Part shown: positions 16,232 through 24,820 of the stretch, piece by piece
How the letters are laid out: each line of letters starts with the position of its first letter
Numbering within the stretch: position 1 is the first letter of the stretch
From: an uncultured Bacteroidota bacterium
Lineage (GTDB): Bacteria; Bacteroidota; Bacteroidia; JABEUT01
Direction of reading: 5' to 3'
Length of the DNA: 51,085 bases
Assembly: GCA_903916255.1 (NCBI GenBank)
Contig: CAIWVW010000013.1
Span: 1-51,085 of the forward strand
Program-made: the position numbers and the translations under genes
The notes under the pieces: model-generated
What the model was told of the DNA's origin: nothing
Databases searched by the model: none
Seen by the model: only the letters and a program-made list of their open reading frames with translations

Positions 16232-17153
16232 TATTAGCATATGCGGTAGCCGCATCGCGTACCCATTTGCCATCGTTGTGGGCTTTTATACGCGCACTCA
16301 TGCGTTCTCTGTTGCACGGGCCGTGTCCGCTGATTACATCATTAAATTCTTTCCAGTCTATTTCGCCGTGGTCGTAATGTTGGGTGGTTTCGTTCCATTT
16401 CAAATCTTTATCTGGCATCGTAATCCCTAAAAAATCCGCCTGCGGAACGGTGCGGTCAATAAACTTTTGGCGGAGTTCATCGTTGCTTTCGCGTTTCACG
16501 CGCCATTTTGTCATATCTCCGGTATTTGGAGAATCCTTGTCATGTGGGCCAAACATCATAAGCGATGGCCACCACCAGCGGTTAAGCGCATCTTGCGCCA
16601 TTGCTTTTTGTTCGGCTGTTCCACGGCAAAGGGTCAGCATAATTTCATAGCCCTGGCGCTGGTGGAAGCTTTCTTCGCGGCATATCCGGATCATGGCACG
16701 CGCATAAGGGCCGTAGGATGCTCTTTGCAGCATAACCTGGTTGATAATTGCGGCACCATCCACTAACCAACCTATCGCGCCAATATCGGCCCAGGTAAGG
16801 GTAGGGTAATTGAAAATGCTGGAGTATTTTGCTTTGCCTGTAAGGAAGGCATTCAATATTTCTTCGCGGCTGGAACCCAATGTTTCGGCAGCGGAATAAA
16901 GGTATAGGCCATGCCCTGCTTCATCCTGGATTTTAGCTAATAAAGCCGCTTTGCGGCGCAGGTTAGGGGCACGGGTAATCCAGTTGGCTTCGGGCAGCAT
17001 ACCAACCACTTCGGAATGGGCATGTTGAGAAATCTGCCGGAGAAGGTTCTTGCGATACTTATCCAGCATCCAGTCTTTCGGTTCTATATAGAGGTTGTCA
17101 TCAATCTTCTTCTGGAATCTTGTTTCAAGCTCTTGTTGGGTTAGTTCAGGCAT
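16203..17153 (-). CDS. paaA: Phenylacetyl-CoA epoxidase catalytic subunit PaaA
   Basis: 316 residues. Ferritin-like di-iron protein with the ligand helices [18 protein letters not shown] and [15 protein letters not shown] and the conserved [17 protein letters not shown]. It inserts one oxygen atom into the aromatic ring of phenylacetyl-CoA. The C-terminus ends VHKVKSL encoded by the 9-nt repeat, so the native tail has been altered without loss of the core. It has a clear promoter upstream and is transcribed divergently from paaE. Confidence 0.96.
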   Translation of the reverse strand: MPELTQQELETRFQKKIDDNLYIEPKDWMLDKYRKNLLRQISQHAHSEVVGMLPEANWITRAPNLRRKAALLAKIQDEAGHGLYLYSAAETLGSSREEILNAFLTGKAKYSSIFNYPTLTWADIGAIGWLVDGAAIINQVMLQRASYGPYARAMIRICREESFHQRQGYEIMLTLCRGTAEQKAMAQDALNRWWWPSLMMFGPHDKDSPNTGDMTKWRVKRESNDELRQKFIDRTVPQADFLGITMPDKDLKWNETTQHYDHGEIDWKEFNDVISGHGPCNRERMSARIKAHNDGKWVRDAATAYANKKVHKVKSL

Positions 17154-17178
17154 AGGGTATTTTGCTGTTATTACCTTG

Positions 17179-17186
17179 CAAATATA
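17179..17186 (-). promoter_or_regulatory. -7 box TATATTTG for paaA
   Basis: TATATTTG followed by CAAGG on the minus strand, 25 nt before the paaA ATG. Confidence 0.6.
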
Positions 17187-17196
17187 TGTAAAACAA

Positions 17197-17276
17197 CTAT
17201 GAACTATGAGCTATGAAACATGAATTTGTTGTGTCACTTATAGTTTATCGTTCATAGTTCATCGTTTATAGTTATT
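17197..17276. repeat. Inverted cluster of 7-nt repeats (ACTATGA / TCATAGT)
   Basis: The left half has units AACTATG, AACTATG, AGCTATG; the right half has the complementary TAGTTTATCGTTCATAGTTC. The stretch can form a long imperfect hairpin in the intergenic region between divergent paaA and paaE. Confidence 0.65.
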
Positions 17277-17280
17277 TTTG
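17273..17280 (+). promoter_or_regulatory. -7 box TATTTTTG for paaE
   Basis: TATTTTTG followed by CACCC, at the edge of the inverted repeat cluster and 25 nt before the GTG start at 17306. Confidence 0.55.
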
Positions 17281-17305
17281 CACCCTTAAAATCAAGAAAT
17301 AGCCC

Positions 17306-18376
17306 GTGTCGAAATTCCATCAGCTTACAGTTTCCGAAATAAAGAATGAGACACCCGACTGTGTGTCTGTTACATTCGAGGTGCCATCAAACCTCCTTGC
17401 AGACTATCAATACATACATGGCCAGCACCTGACACTCAAACTTTTAGTAAACGGTAAAGAGGTGAGGCGTTCCTATTCCTTATGTAGCAGCCCATCCTTA
17501 AAAGAACCTTTAAAGGTGGCTGTTAAACGTGTGAAAGGCGGCGTAGGCTCTAATTTCATTTACGATAACCTTAAAAAGGGTGATAAACTGGAAGTAATGA
17601 CCCCAACGGGTAACTTCCATACAGAACTGAAAAGCACCAACCGCAAACATTATGTATTATTTGCCGGTGGCAGCGGAATCACGCCTATGATGTCCATTAT
17701 CAAGACTACCTTAATCGCTGAACCGCAAAGCAAACTGACTTTATTCTACGGAAACTTTGACGAAAACGCAACCATCTTTAAAAAAGAACTGGACGAACTT
17801 GTTTCGCTAAACCCGGGAAGGCTTACGCTGCACTATATATTTGAAAAGCCTGCTACTCCCAACCATCCTGCTGAATTGGTTGGTATGCTGACCAAGGATA
17901 AAGTGAAGGAAGTTATCAATAAATATTTGGAACGGAATCCTGTAATTGAATATTTCGTTTGCGGCCCCGGCCCTATGATGGATAATGTGAAAGAGGTGCT
18001 CGAAAGCAATAACGTAAATAAGAATTTTATTCACATCGAATACTTCACATCAATTATTGAAGAGCCTAAAAAAGATGCCGCCGATATTCACGGAGCTATA
18101 TGTGAAGTAACTGTTATTGCCGATGGAAGTGAAACCACCTTTCAACTGGCTACCGATGGCGATGCTATTTTAGATGCCGCTATGGATGCCGGAGTAGATG
18201 CTCCGTTTTCCTGCAAAGGTGCTGTGTGTGCAACTTGCCGCGCCAAGGTTATGGAAGGAAAAGTCAGCATGACTATGAATTATGCCCTCACCGATGATGA
18301 GGTTGAAGAAGGCTACATCCTCACTTGCCAGGCCCACCCCATTACGCCGACCGTGGTAGTGGATTACGATAGATAA
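17306..18376 (+). CDS. paaE: Phenylacetyl-CoA epoxidase reductase subunit PaaE
   Basis: 356 residues, GTG start. N-terminal FAD-binding module (RRSYSLCSSP), NAD(P)H-binding module (FAGGSGITPMMSII; VCGPGPMMDNVKE) and C-terminal plant-type [2Fe-2S] domain with SCKGAVCATCRAKV and a later LTCQAHP cysteine. It passes electrons from NADPH to the PaaABC oxygenase. It is divergent from paaA-paaB here, not downstream of paaABCD as in E. coli. A 9-nt repeat tract separates it from the following cytochrome gene. Confidence 0.94.
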   Translation: MSKFHQLTVSEIKNETPDCVSVTFEVPSNLLADYQYIHGQHLTLKLLVNGKEVRRSYSLCSSPSLKEPLKVAVKRVKGGVGSNFIYDNLKKGDKLEVMTPTGNFHTELKSTNRKHYVLFAGGSGITPMMSIIKTTLIAEPQSKLTLFYGNFDENATIFKKELDELVSLNPGRLTLHYIFEKPATPNHPAELVGMLTKDKVKEVINKYLERNPVIEYFVCGPGPMMDNVKEVLESNNVNKNFIHIEYFTSIIEEPKKDAADIHGAICEVTVIADGSETTFQLATDGDAILDAAMDAGVDAPFSCKGAVCATCRAKVMEGKVSMTMNYALTDDEVEEGYILTCQAHPITPTVVVDYDR

Positions 18377-18383
18377 CCAAATG

Positions 18384-18420
18384 AGTTTATAAAGTTCGTA
18401 AAGTTTATAAAGTAAAAAGT
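18384..18420. repeat. 9-nt tandem repeat tract between paaE and cytochrome gene
   Basis: GTTTATAAAG, TTCGTAAAG, TTTATAAAG units end directly at the ATG of the cytochrome gene. Confidence 0.8.
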
Positions 18421-18897
18421 ATGAAAAAAACGGATTTCAATAAAAGGAATTTAACCTTTATAACCTTTATGGCTTTTGCCTTTATAAACTTGGTTGTTTT
18501 AGGGTTTATATCCTGCGGAGAAAGCAACAATAATTCTTCTCAAACTACTACCGCAATAAAGGATAATTCACCTTATGCAGGCGGGAAAATAATTTACCAA
18601 AAAACTTGCATTACTTGCCATCAGCCAGATGGTGCCGGCAGCCCGGGTATATATCCGCCATTAGCTAAATCAGATTTTTTATTGGCCGATAAATTCCGTG
18701 CCATACGCCAAGTGCTGAAGGGTTCTTCCAATAAAATAATTGTAAATGGCACCGAATACCAGGGTGTGATGACCCCGCAAGCACTTAACGACAGTGATGT
18801 TGCACAGGTGCTTAACTATGTTTACCATTCGTTCGGAAACAATGGATTTACCGTTAGCTCCGCTGATGTGAAATCGGTTAGGGATACCTTAAAATAA
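18421..18897 (+). CDS. Lipoprotein c-type cytochrome
   Basis: 158 residues. N-terminal hydrophobic segment ending LGFISCGES, a lipoprotein signal with lipid-bearing Cys, then a Ser/Asn/Thr-rich linker. One haem site CITCH with His axial ligand and a downstream Met in GVMTPQALND: monohaem class I cytochrome c anchored at the periplasmic face. Its partner is unknown. It could be the last gene of the paaE transcript, as the gap is short and no TAnnTTTG box is seen in it. Confidence 0.88.
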   Translation: MKKTDFNKRNLTFITFMAFAFINLVVLGFISCGESNNNSSQTTTAIKDNSPYAGGKIIYQKTCITCHQPDGAGSPGIYPPLAKSDFLLADKFRAIRQVLKGSSNKIIVNGTEYQGVMTPQALNDSDVAQVLNYVYHSFGNNGFTVSSADVKSVRDTLK

Positions 18898-19080
18898 GAG
18901 TATCAAATATTTAGGGGCAAGCCTTACTGATTGATGATAAAAGTCAGTGTATCTTTTAGTAACTGGTTGCGTACAAATAGTTCAGATGACATCTACCTGC
19001 TAAAGGAAGCATTGTAAGTAGCTGCACGGCAATATAAAAGCAAGCGCGAATTTTTGTTTCTAAGGGTGGTAGGTTTAAAT

Positions 19081-19737
19081 ATGAAATTAATAACAGTTAA
19101 AGGAAATCAGTTCCAAATGATTAGAAATCGACTTTATAATCAAATTCATGAAGTACTTCAAAAGAATACGGGTCTTATAAAAACCGACTTTCAAATCGAG
19201 TCCTTCGCAACGCAAAAAAAGGTTTTATTTATTACCTATAAATATAACCCGAAATTTCAATTTGAATTTCAAATCCCCGATTCATGTGATGAGGATGGAG
19301 GATATACTTTCAATGGCAAAATGAGTCCCGGAATAGTTGCCATTAATGAGGCTTTTTCTGTAAAAGGCGAAGAAACAATGCTTTTGAAAATAAATACATG
19401 GGTAAATTGTGTTTGGGAAGAAATAGCCACACAGCCATTTTTAAAGAGCGCCAAAAAAATTGAAGAAAAAATCGAAACGGTGTATTCGCAGTTCTCTGTG
19501 CATGATGAAAAATATTTTACTCCCGAAGAAGCAAATAGTATAAAAATCCATCTTGACAAGTTGGAAAAAGATTTCCAGATAGAGATACAGGAAGAGATAA
19601 AAGATAAGAAAGAAGCATGGCAGAGAATAGGTGCGCTATCTGTGGAAATGGGAAGATTGAAGACTTCCGTTAATTCTTTATCACGGCCTTTGTGGCTGAA
19701 TTCGTTTTCACGGGCTACGTATGATTTATTGGGATAA
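19081..19737 (+). CDS. Hypothetical protein, no recognised family
   Basis: 218 residues from Met at 19081 (MKLITVKGNQ); the frame opens at 19054 but the first nine residues look non-native. Lysine/glutamate-rich, no signal peptide or membrane segment. The C-terminal part (about 130-200) is a predicted coiled helix (EEANSIKIHLDKLEKDFQIEIQ is split here as EEANSIKIHLDKLEKD and QIEIQEEIKDKKEAW). The stretch 18898-19080 upstream contains no clear promoter; a 27-codon frame at 18934-19017 is too short to support. Function unknown. Confidence 0.6.
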   Translation: MKLITVKGNQFQMIRNRLYNQIHEVLQKNTGLIKTDFQIESFATQKKVLFITYKYNPKFQFEFQIPDSCDEDGGYTFNGKMSPGIVAINEAFSVKGEETMLLKINTWVNCVWEEIATQPFLKSAKKIEEKIETVYSQFSVHDEKYFTPEEANSIKIHLDKLEKDFQIEIQEEIKDKKEAWQRIGALSVEMGRLKTSVNSLSRPLWLNSFSRATYDLLG

Positions 19738-19744
19738 ATTGTAT

Positions 19745-20998
19745 TTACATAGTTGCAAATAATGCAACTGCGGCAACGGTCATTACTATTAAAGTAATCC
19801 ATCCAAGAATATTGGAATGAAGTTTATTGGTGAAATCACCCATTATTTTTTTGTTGTTGCAAATGTGGAGTATAATGGCAATCAGCACGGGTGCCGTTAC
19901 ACCGTATGCAATAGCCGTAAAAATTAAAGCCTTGATAGGGTTGATACCGATTAAATTAATAACAAACCCTATGATAATTGAAATGGCAATAACCAAATAA
20001 AAGCCTTTTGCCTGGTGCCATTTATTGTTGAGCCCTTCCTTCCATCCGAAAGTTTCGGTAATCATATATGATACGGAGCCTGCAAGCACAGGGATAGCCA
20101 GAAGCCCTGTACCAATAACGCCAATTGCAAAAAGCAGGTAAGCCGAATTGCCTGCAAGGGGTTTCAATGCCGAAGCTGCATCCTGAACGGTATTAATAGT
20201 GGTAACACCTCCGCGAAACAAAACAGAGCCCGTGGCAAGAATGATAAAATACATTACAAAATTGGAAAAGAACATACCAAGATTAACATCCTTGCGCATA
20301 TCTGTAATATCCGACTTATCGACAATAATGGATTTCTTTTTAGATACTCTTTCTTCTTTCTCCATGGATGTTTGCCAGAAAAAAAGATAAGGTGAAATAG
20401 TGGTTCCCAGTATAGCTACCAAAATAGCTATGTATTCTTTATTCCATTTTATTTGCGGAATAAATGTTGCTTTCAATATAGCCCAGCCATCCTGCTTTAC
20501 CAGGAAAGGAACAATAATGTAAAGCATTAATGTGAGGCAAAGCCATTTTAATACGCTTGCTATTTTCCGGTAAGGAAAATAAATCAGTGTTACGATTAAG
20601 AGAATAACAAACACGGTGGAAAAAATAATGGCATGAACCGAAGGGCAAAGCATATTTGCAACAGCGCCCATACCTGCAATATCCGCACCAATATTCAGAA
20701 TAATTGCTGGAAAAGAAATAAGTACAAAAACATAAAGCAATGTTTTTGAATAGTACTTTTTTAAGGTTGTTGTTAATCCCGCAGAGGTAACAATGCCAAT
20801 GCGGGCGCACATGCCTTGTATGGCAGCCATTAAAGGAAATGTAACAAGCGCGGTCCATAAGGTAGTTAATCCGAAACCGGCACCAGCCTGCGAATAGGTA
20901 GCAATTCCCGATGGGTCATCATCACTTGCTCCCGTAACAAATCCCGGCCCCAGGGTTCTCCAGAATTTTTCGGTCTTTTTAACGGGATTGATGTCCAT
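19745..20998 (-). CDS. Nramp-family divalent metal transporter with non-canonical metal site
   Basis: 417 residues, about 11 membrane helices, cytoplasmic membrane. TM1 reads SDDDPSGIATYSQAGA, so the usual DPGN is DPSG (residues 28-31). TM6 reads LGTTISPYLFFWQ (about 198-208), so the MPH pair that selects transition metals is absent. These substitutions resemble the NRAMP-related magnesium transporters (NRMT) and related out-groups and differ from MntH. Mn/Fe transport should therefore not be assumed. The 5' region has only a one-mismatch -7 box (TACCTTCG). Confidence 0.85.
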   Translation of the reverse strand: MDINPVKKTEKFWRTLGPGFVTGASDDDPSGIATYSQAGAGFGLTTLWTALVTFPLMAAIQGMCARIGIVTSAGLTTTLKKYYSKTLLYVFVLISFPAIILNIGADIAGMGAVANMLCPSVHAIIFSTVFVILLIVTLIYFPYRKIASVLKWLCLTLMLYIIVPFLVKQDGWAILKATFIPQIKWNKEYIAILVAILGTTISPYLFFWQTSMEKEERVSKKKSIIVDKSDITDMRKDVNLGMFFSNFVMYFIILATGSVLFRGGVTTINTVQDAASALKPLAGNSAYLLFAIGVIGTGLLAIPVLAGSVSYMITETFGWKEGLNNKWHQAKGFYLVIAISIIIGFVINLIGINPIKALIFTAIAYGVTAPVLIAIILHICNNKKIMGDFTNKLHSNILGWITLIVMTVAAVALFATM

Positions 20999-21068
20999 AC
21001 TTGGGATACGTTTGTATGGAGTACGAAGGTAGTGAATTAATTATACCAGTGGAGTATGGTTAATTTCC

Positions 21069-21725
21069 TTACCTCTTCACAAATACAATCTTCTTGCTTT
21101 TGTAAAACTCTTCCTCAAACCAAATATCCAGCGGGTAAACATTGGTTCTTTCTTTCAATCTGCCGAGGTCAGTTTCCACATCGCCTCCGGCTAGGTAGAG
21201 TAAGCCGTTAGGCAGGGTGTTGTCGTTCTTTTTCTTATTTGGGATAATAAGGTGTTGCACACGGCTGTAAAAATCCTGCAGGTTGCTTACGGCCCTGCCG
21301 GTAACATATTCCACATCTTCATCAATGTTTTCGGCACGGGAATTTAGCGCAAAGGCATTATCAATTCCAAGGGCTGCAATTATTTCTTCCACCACTTTTA
21401 TTTTCTTCCCAATGGAATCAACCAGCAGAAAAGAACATTGCGGAAACATAATAGCCAAAGGTATTCCCGGCAGGCCACCACCGGTGCCCACATCTATAAT
21501 ACGGGTGCCGTCTTTAAAGGAAATAAGTTTGGCAATGCTTAACGAATGCAGGATATGGTGCAGGTAAAGGTGCTCCATATCCTTGCGGGAAATAAGGTTT
21601 ATCTTTTGGTTCCACTCGTGGTAGAGTAGCCCTAAATGGGTAAATAACGCTAGTTGTTTTTCCGGTAATTGGAAATATTTCTGAATTAATGCAACACTGT
21701 CTTCTGCAGGAACCGCTTCTTCCAT
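21069..21725 (-). CDS. rsmG: 16S rRNA (guanine527-N7)-methyltransferase
   Basis: 218 residues. SAM motif GTRIIDVGTGGGLPGIPLAI, N-terminal HxxNQKINLISRKD region and DVEYVTGRAVSNL are typical of RsmG/GidB. It methylates G527 of 16S rRNA. Its ATG overlaps the stop of the sigma-factor gene by 1 nt (TAATG), so translation is coupled. Confidence 0.95.
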   Translation of the reverse strand: MEEAVPAEDSVALIQKYFQLPEKQLALFTHLGLLYHEWNQKINLISRKDMEHLYLHHILHSLSIAKLISFKDGTRIIDVGTGGGLPGIPLAIMFPQCSFLLVDSIGKKIKVVEEIIAALGIDNAFALNSRAENIDEDVEYVTGRAVSNLQDFYSRVQHLIIPNKKKNDNTLPNGLLYLAGGDVETDLGRLKERTNVYPLDIWFEEEFYKSKKIVFVKR

Positions 21726-22330
21726 TAAATTTTCTCTCTTGAGTTTTTAAGTACTTGCAGCAATATTTCTTTGGCACGGTATAACTGGCCTTTTACAGTG
21801 CCAATAGGGATATTCAGGTGGGCCGATATTTCTTCGTATGACCATTCTTTGAAGTAGCGAAGTTCAATCAGTTTTTTGTAGCGTGGTTTCAATTTGTCCA
21901 CCACTTCATGCATCACTTTTATTTTCTGGTCTTTAATAAATTTTTCTTCCGGGTCCAGGTAGCCAGACTTAAGGTCCATAGTCATTTCACCGCCTTCATC
22001 ATTTTCGTAGGTGTTATCGATGGAAAGCGGTTTTATCTTTTGGCGGCGCATGTGGTCGATACAATTATTGGTCGCAATGCGGAAAAGCCATGTGCTGAAA
22101 GCATAATCGGGGGTGTAGTGGTGCAGGCTTTTAAAAGCTTTTCCAAACGCCTCCATAGTAAGGTCGTCGGCATCATCCTGATTTTTCACCATCTTAAACA
22201 TCATAAAATAGATGGCATCATAATAGCGTTTCAGTAATTCGGTATAGGCTTTTTGGTCGCCTGCCGATGCTTTTTGCACGAGGTTGTAATCATAATATGC
22301 CTTTGCCGAGAGATACTCTAAGTTTTCCAT
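21725..22330 (-). CDS. ECF-type RNA polymerase sigma factor
   Basis: 201 residues. Region 2 (about 25-95) has KRYYDAIYFMMFKMVKNQDD, the core-binding DADDLTMEAFGKAF, and FSTWLFRIATNNCIDHMRR. Region 4 (about 140-195) has LRYFKEWSYEEISAHLNIPI and TVKGQLYRAKEILL. No anti-sigma gene is adjacent; instead it overlaps a GT2 gene upstream by 13 nt and rsmG downstream by 1 nt. Confidence 0.94.
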   Translation of the reverse strand: MENLEYLSAKAYYDYNLVQKASAGDQKAYTELLKRYYDAIYFMMFKMVKNQDDADDLTMEAFGKAFKSLHHYTPDYAFSTWLFRIATNNCIDHMRRQKIKPLSIDNTYENDEGGEMTMDLKSGYLDPEEKFIKDQKIKVMHEVVDKLKPRYKKLIELRYFKEWSYEEISAHLNIPIGTVKGQLYRAKEILLQVLKNSREKI

Positions 22331-23439
22331 GCCGCTTGTTTAAATAAAAGTTTGGATATTGCTACCAGAGGATAAAAGAAAAAAAGTAAAATCCATTCCA
22401 ATAGTAGCGAATATACTACTAATTTGGTTTCACCCATCCGTTTCATGACTTTCAGGTTGACGATAAACTGAATAATAATATATCCGCCGATTATCCCCAT
22501 GGATATGAATCTGAACCGTTCGAAGAATAGAAGTGCAATAGCGGATATCCAGAAAAAATATTGCTGGAAGGTAATTAGTCCGAGTATAAGCTTTGAAAAG
22601 GGTTTATAATATTGGGCTGTCGTTAAATGTCTGCGTTTTTGTTGCAGCCACTCTTTAAGGGTTTTTTTAGGTTCGGAAAAAGTGATACAGCCTTTGCCGG
22701 CCGCTATGCGGGTATTGAAGCGGGTGGCTGATTTATTTACAAATAAGTCATCATCACCTGAAGGAATTTGCGAATAGGGCGAAAAGCCCTTTTGTTTCAG
22801 GAAAAATGATTTGCGGTAAGCCAGGTTCCTTCCTACGCCCATATATGGCATTCCTCCCAATGCGAGCGAAAGATATTGCATACCTATACGGAATGTATCC
22901 ATGCGAATCATTTTATTGAGTAATCCCTTTTTATTGGCATAAGCTCCATACCCAAGTACAATTTCTGTTTTTTCGCCGAATGTTTCCATGATTTGCATCA
23001 ACCAATTTTTACCGGATGGATAACAATCGGCATCAATAAAAACAAGGTGCTCATATTGGGCGCTCTTTATGGCTATGGTTAGTGCCAGTTTCTTGCCATG
23101 CTTATAAACTTCGTCTTCTTTTATTTCCAAAACCTTCAGGCGGGGATAGTCTTTTTGCATCTCTTTTAAAACAGTCAATGTGCTATCCCAGGAACAATCA
23201 TCTACCACGATAACTTCAAAAGTCGGGTAGTCCTGTTCCAAAACCAGTGTCAGGTTATTTTTGATGTGAACAGCTTCATTCCGGGCACAAATAATAACCG
23301 AGGCAGGTGGCATGCCACTTTTTGCAGGTGCTGTTTTTTTGCCTCCAAAAGCCAACCGGAAGTATGCTATACCGCAAAAAAACAGGTAGATAGCGAAACA
23401 AAAGCAAAGTAAACCAAGTACTATTCCGGCAAGCATCAA
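22318..23439 (-). CDS. Membrane glycosyltransferase family 2
   Basis: 373 residues. N-terminal membrane helix, then a GT-A domain: PASVIICARNEAVHIKNNL, VIVVDDCSWDST, FIDADCYPSG (DxD) and PSGDDDLFVNKSA with QQKRRHLTTAQYY (the Q/RxxRW-like motif of processive enzymes). Two or more C-terminal helices follow. The product is probably an envelope glycan or glycolipid. First gene of the GT2-sigma-rsmG unit, with its own promoter. Confidence 0.9.
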   Translation of the reverse strand: MMLAGIVLGLLCFCFAIYLFFCGIAYFRLAFGGKKTAPAKSGMPPASVIICARNEAVHIKNNLTLVLEQDYPTFEVIVVDDCSWDSTLTVLKEMQKDYPRLKVLEIKEDEVYKHGKKLALTIAIKSAQYEHLVFIDADCYPSGKNWLMQIMETFGEKTEIVLGYGAYANKKGLLNKMIRMDTFRIGMQYLSLALGGMPYMGVGRNLAYRKSFFLKQKGFSPYSQIPSGDDDLFVNKSATRFNTRIAAGKGCITFSEPKKTLKEWLQQKRRHLTTAQYYKPFSKLILGLITFQQYFFWISAIALLFFERFRFISMGIIGGYIIIQFIVNLKVMKRMGETKLVVYSLLLEWILLFFFYPLVAISKLLFKQAAWKT

Positions 23440-23461
23440 CAGTTAAAAATTGTAAATCATG

Positions 23462-23469
23462 CAAAGCTA
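23462..23469 (-). promoter_or_regulatory. -7 box TAGCTTTG for the GT2-sigma-rsmG unit
   Basis: TAGCTTTG followed by CATG on the minus strand, 22 nt before the GT2 ATG. Confidence 0.55.
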
Positions 23470-23495
23470 TCCTTAGTTCTGAGCACTATTCCTTT

Positions 23496-23503
23496 TACTT
23501 TTG
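23496..23503 (+). promoter_or_regulatory. -7 box TACTTTTG for tgt
   Basis: TACTTTTG followed by GC, 31 nt before the TTG start of tgt, back to back with the divergent GT2 promoter. Confidence 0.5.
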
Positions 23504-23534
23504 GCATCATTTCAACAAAATAATTAACACTCAT

Positions 23535-24656
23535 TTGAATTTTAAGCTGCTTCATACCGACCCAAACTCGAAGGCAAGAGCCGGAATTTTACACACTGCA
23601 CATGGCGATATCGAGACTCCGGTATTTATGCCGGTTGGCACTATAGGCTCCGTTCGCGGGGTAACCCAACCTGATTTGGAAAAGGATATCAAAGCCCAGA
23701 TTATTCTGGGTAATACCTATCATTTATATATACGCCCCGGCATGGAAGTGCTGAAAGCTGCCGGTGGCCTCCATAACTTTATGAACTGGCACAAGCCTAT
23801 TTTGACCGATAGCGGAGGGTTTCAGGTTTATTCGCTTTCGCCTACGCGGAAAATAAAGGATGACGGAGTAGAGTTTACTTCATATTTAGATGGCTCCAAA
23901 CATTTCTTCACGCCTAAATCGGTGTTAGACATACAACAAATTATTGGTTCCGATATTGTAATGCCATTAGATGAATGTGTCTCCCTGCCTGCCGAACATA
24001 ATTATGTGCGTAAATCGGTGCAGCTTACACATAAATGGTTGAAAGAAGCCAAGATATATCACGATAGCAGGGAAGTGAAAAGGCAAATGCTGTTTGGTAT
24101 TATTCAAGGCGGAACCTATGCCGACCTGCGGGAAGAATCGGCCAAGTTTGTAGCCGACTTAGATATGGATGGCAATGCCATTGGCGGGCTTTCTGTTGGA
24201 GAACCTGCCGAAGAAATGTATGCCATGACGGATAAAGTAGTTCCTTTTCTACCGGAAAATAAACCCCGCTACCTGATGGGTGTGGGCACGCCTGATAATT
24301 TATTGGAATCGGTGGCATTGGGAATAGATATGTTCGATTGTGTAATGCCTACCCGCAATGCCCGCAACGGTTGGCTCTTCACCAAAAATGGAATTGTGAA
24401 TGTGCGTAACTCCAAGTGGAAAGATGATTTTTCTCCGCTTGACCCTGACGGGGAATCCCCAGTCGACTTATTTTATTCTAAAGCATACCTGCGGCATTTG
24501 CACATGTGCAAAGAGCTTTTGGGAATGATGATTAGCAGTATTCATAACTTAGCATTTTATACCTGGCTTATGCAGGAAGCCCGCAGGCATATATTGGCCG
24601 GCGACTTTGCAACCTGGAAAGTAGATATGGTGAAAAAAGTAACTACCCGTTTATAG
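23535..24656 (+). CDS. tgt: tRNA-guanine transglycosylase (queuosine pathway)
   Basis: 373 residues, TTG start (no in-frame ATG upstream fits the conserved start FKLLHTDPNSKARAGIL). Active-site sequences LTDSGGFQVYSL and the nucleophile region GIDMFDCVMPTRNAR are intact. It exchanges guanine 34 of certain tRNAs for the queuosine precursor. The C-terminal zinc cluster CxCxxC seen in E. coli Tgt is missing: that place reads SPLDPDGESPVDLFYSKAYL, although SIHNLAFY is kept. The MITE-like repeat follows 1 nt after the stop codon. Confidence 0.95.
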   Translation: MNFKLLHTDPNSKARAGILHTAHGDIETPVFMPVGTIGSVRGVTQPDLEKDIKAQIILGNTYHLYIRPGMEVLKAAGGLHNFMNWHKPILTDSGGFQVYSLSPTRKIKDDGVEFTSYLDGSKHFFTPKSVLDIQQIIGSDIVMPLDECVSLPAEHNYVRKSVQLTHKWLKEAKIYHDSREVKRQMLFGIIQGGTYADLREESAKFVADLDMDGNAIGGLSVGEPAEEMYAMTDKVVPFLPENKPRYLMGVGTPDNLLESVALGIDMFDCVMPTRNARNGWLFTKNGIVNVRNSKWKDDFSPLDPDGESPVDLFYSKAYLRHLHMCKELLGMMISSIHNLAFYTWLMQEARRHILAGDFATWKVDMVKKVTTRL

Positions 24657-24657
24657 G

Positions 24658-24762
24658 ACTCACCCCCTAGCCCCTCTCTATCAAATAGAGAGGGGGGAAA
24701 TGAAATACGGATACAAAATGACTTTCCCTTCTCTACGGGTAGAGAAGGGGTAGGGGATGAGT
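24658..24762. mobile_element. MITE-like inverted-repeat element, copy 1
   Basis: Terminal inverted repeats ACTCACCCCCTAGCCCCTCT / AGAAGGGGTAGGGGATGAGT enclose two inner hairpins (CCCTCTCTATCAAATAGAGAGGG and CCCTTCTCTAC...GTAGAGAAGGG, given in part). 105 bp, no coding capacity. A second copy is at 49406-49513. Confidence 0.8.
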
Positions 24763-24795
24763 GATTGATTGTGAAATGGTAAAATTAACTTCGAT

Positions 24796-24803
24796 TAACT
24801 TTG
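24796..24803 (+). promoter_or_regulatory. -7 box TAACTTTG that fixes the acylphosphatase start
   Basis: TAACTTTG followed by CG, with transcription expected near 24810. It excludes the upstream in-frame ATG at 24761 and favours ATG 24821 (or 24812). Confidence 0.55.
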
Positions 24804-24820
24804 CGAAGAATATGAAAAAA

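Noticed and set aside
13391-18420. CRISPR array from the regularly repeated AAAGTTCAT units
   Set aside because: Units are 9 nt and tandem with no unique spacers, and no cas genes are present.
18934-19017. 27-codon frame before the hypothetical gene (ends NWLRTNSSDDIYLLKEAL)
   Set aside because: It reads like protein, but it is too short, has no promoter box and no family. It may be a remnant; not supported as a gene.
24761-24820. Longer acylphosphatase start at 24761
   Set aside because: TAACTTTG at 24796 would lie within the coding region; 90 residues from 24821 is the normal length.
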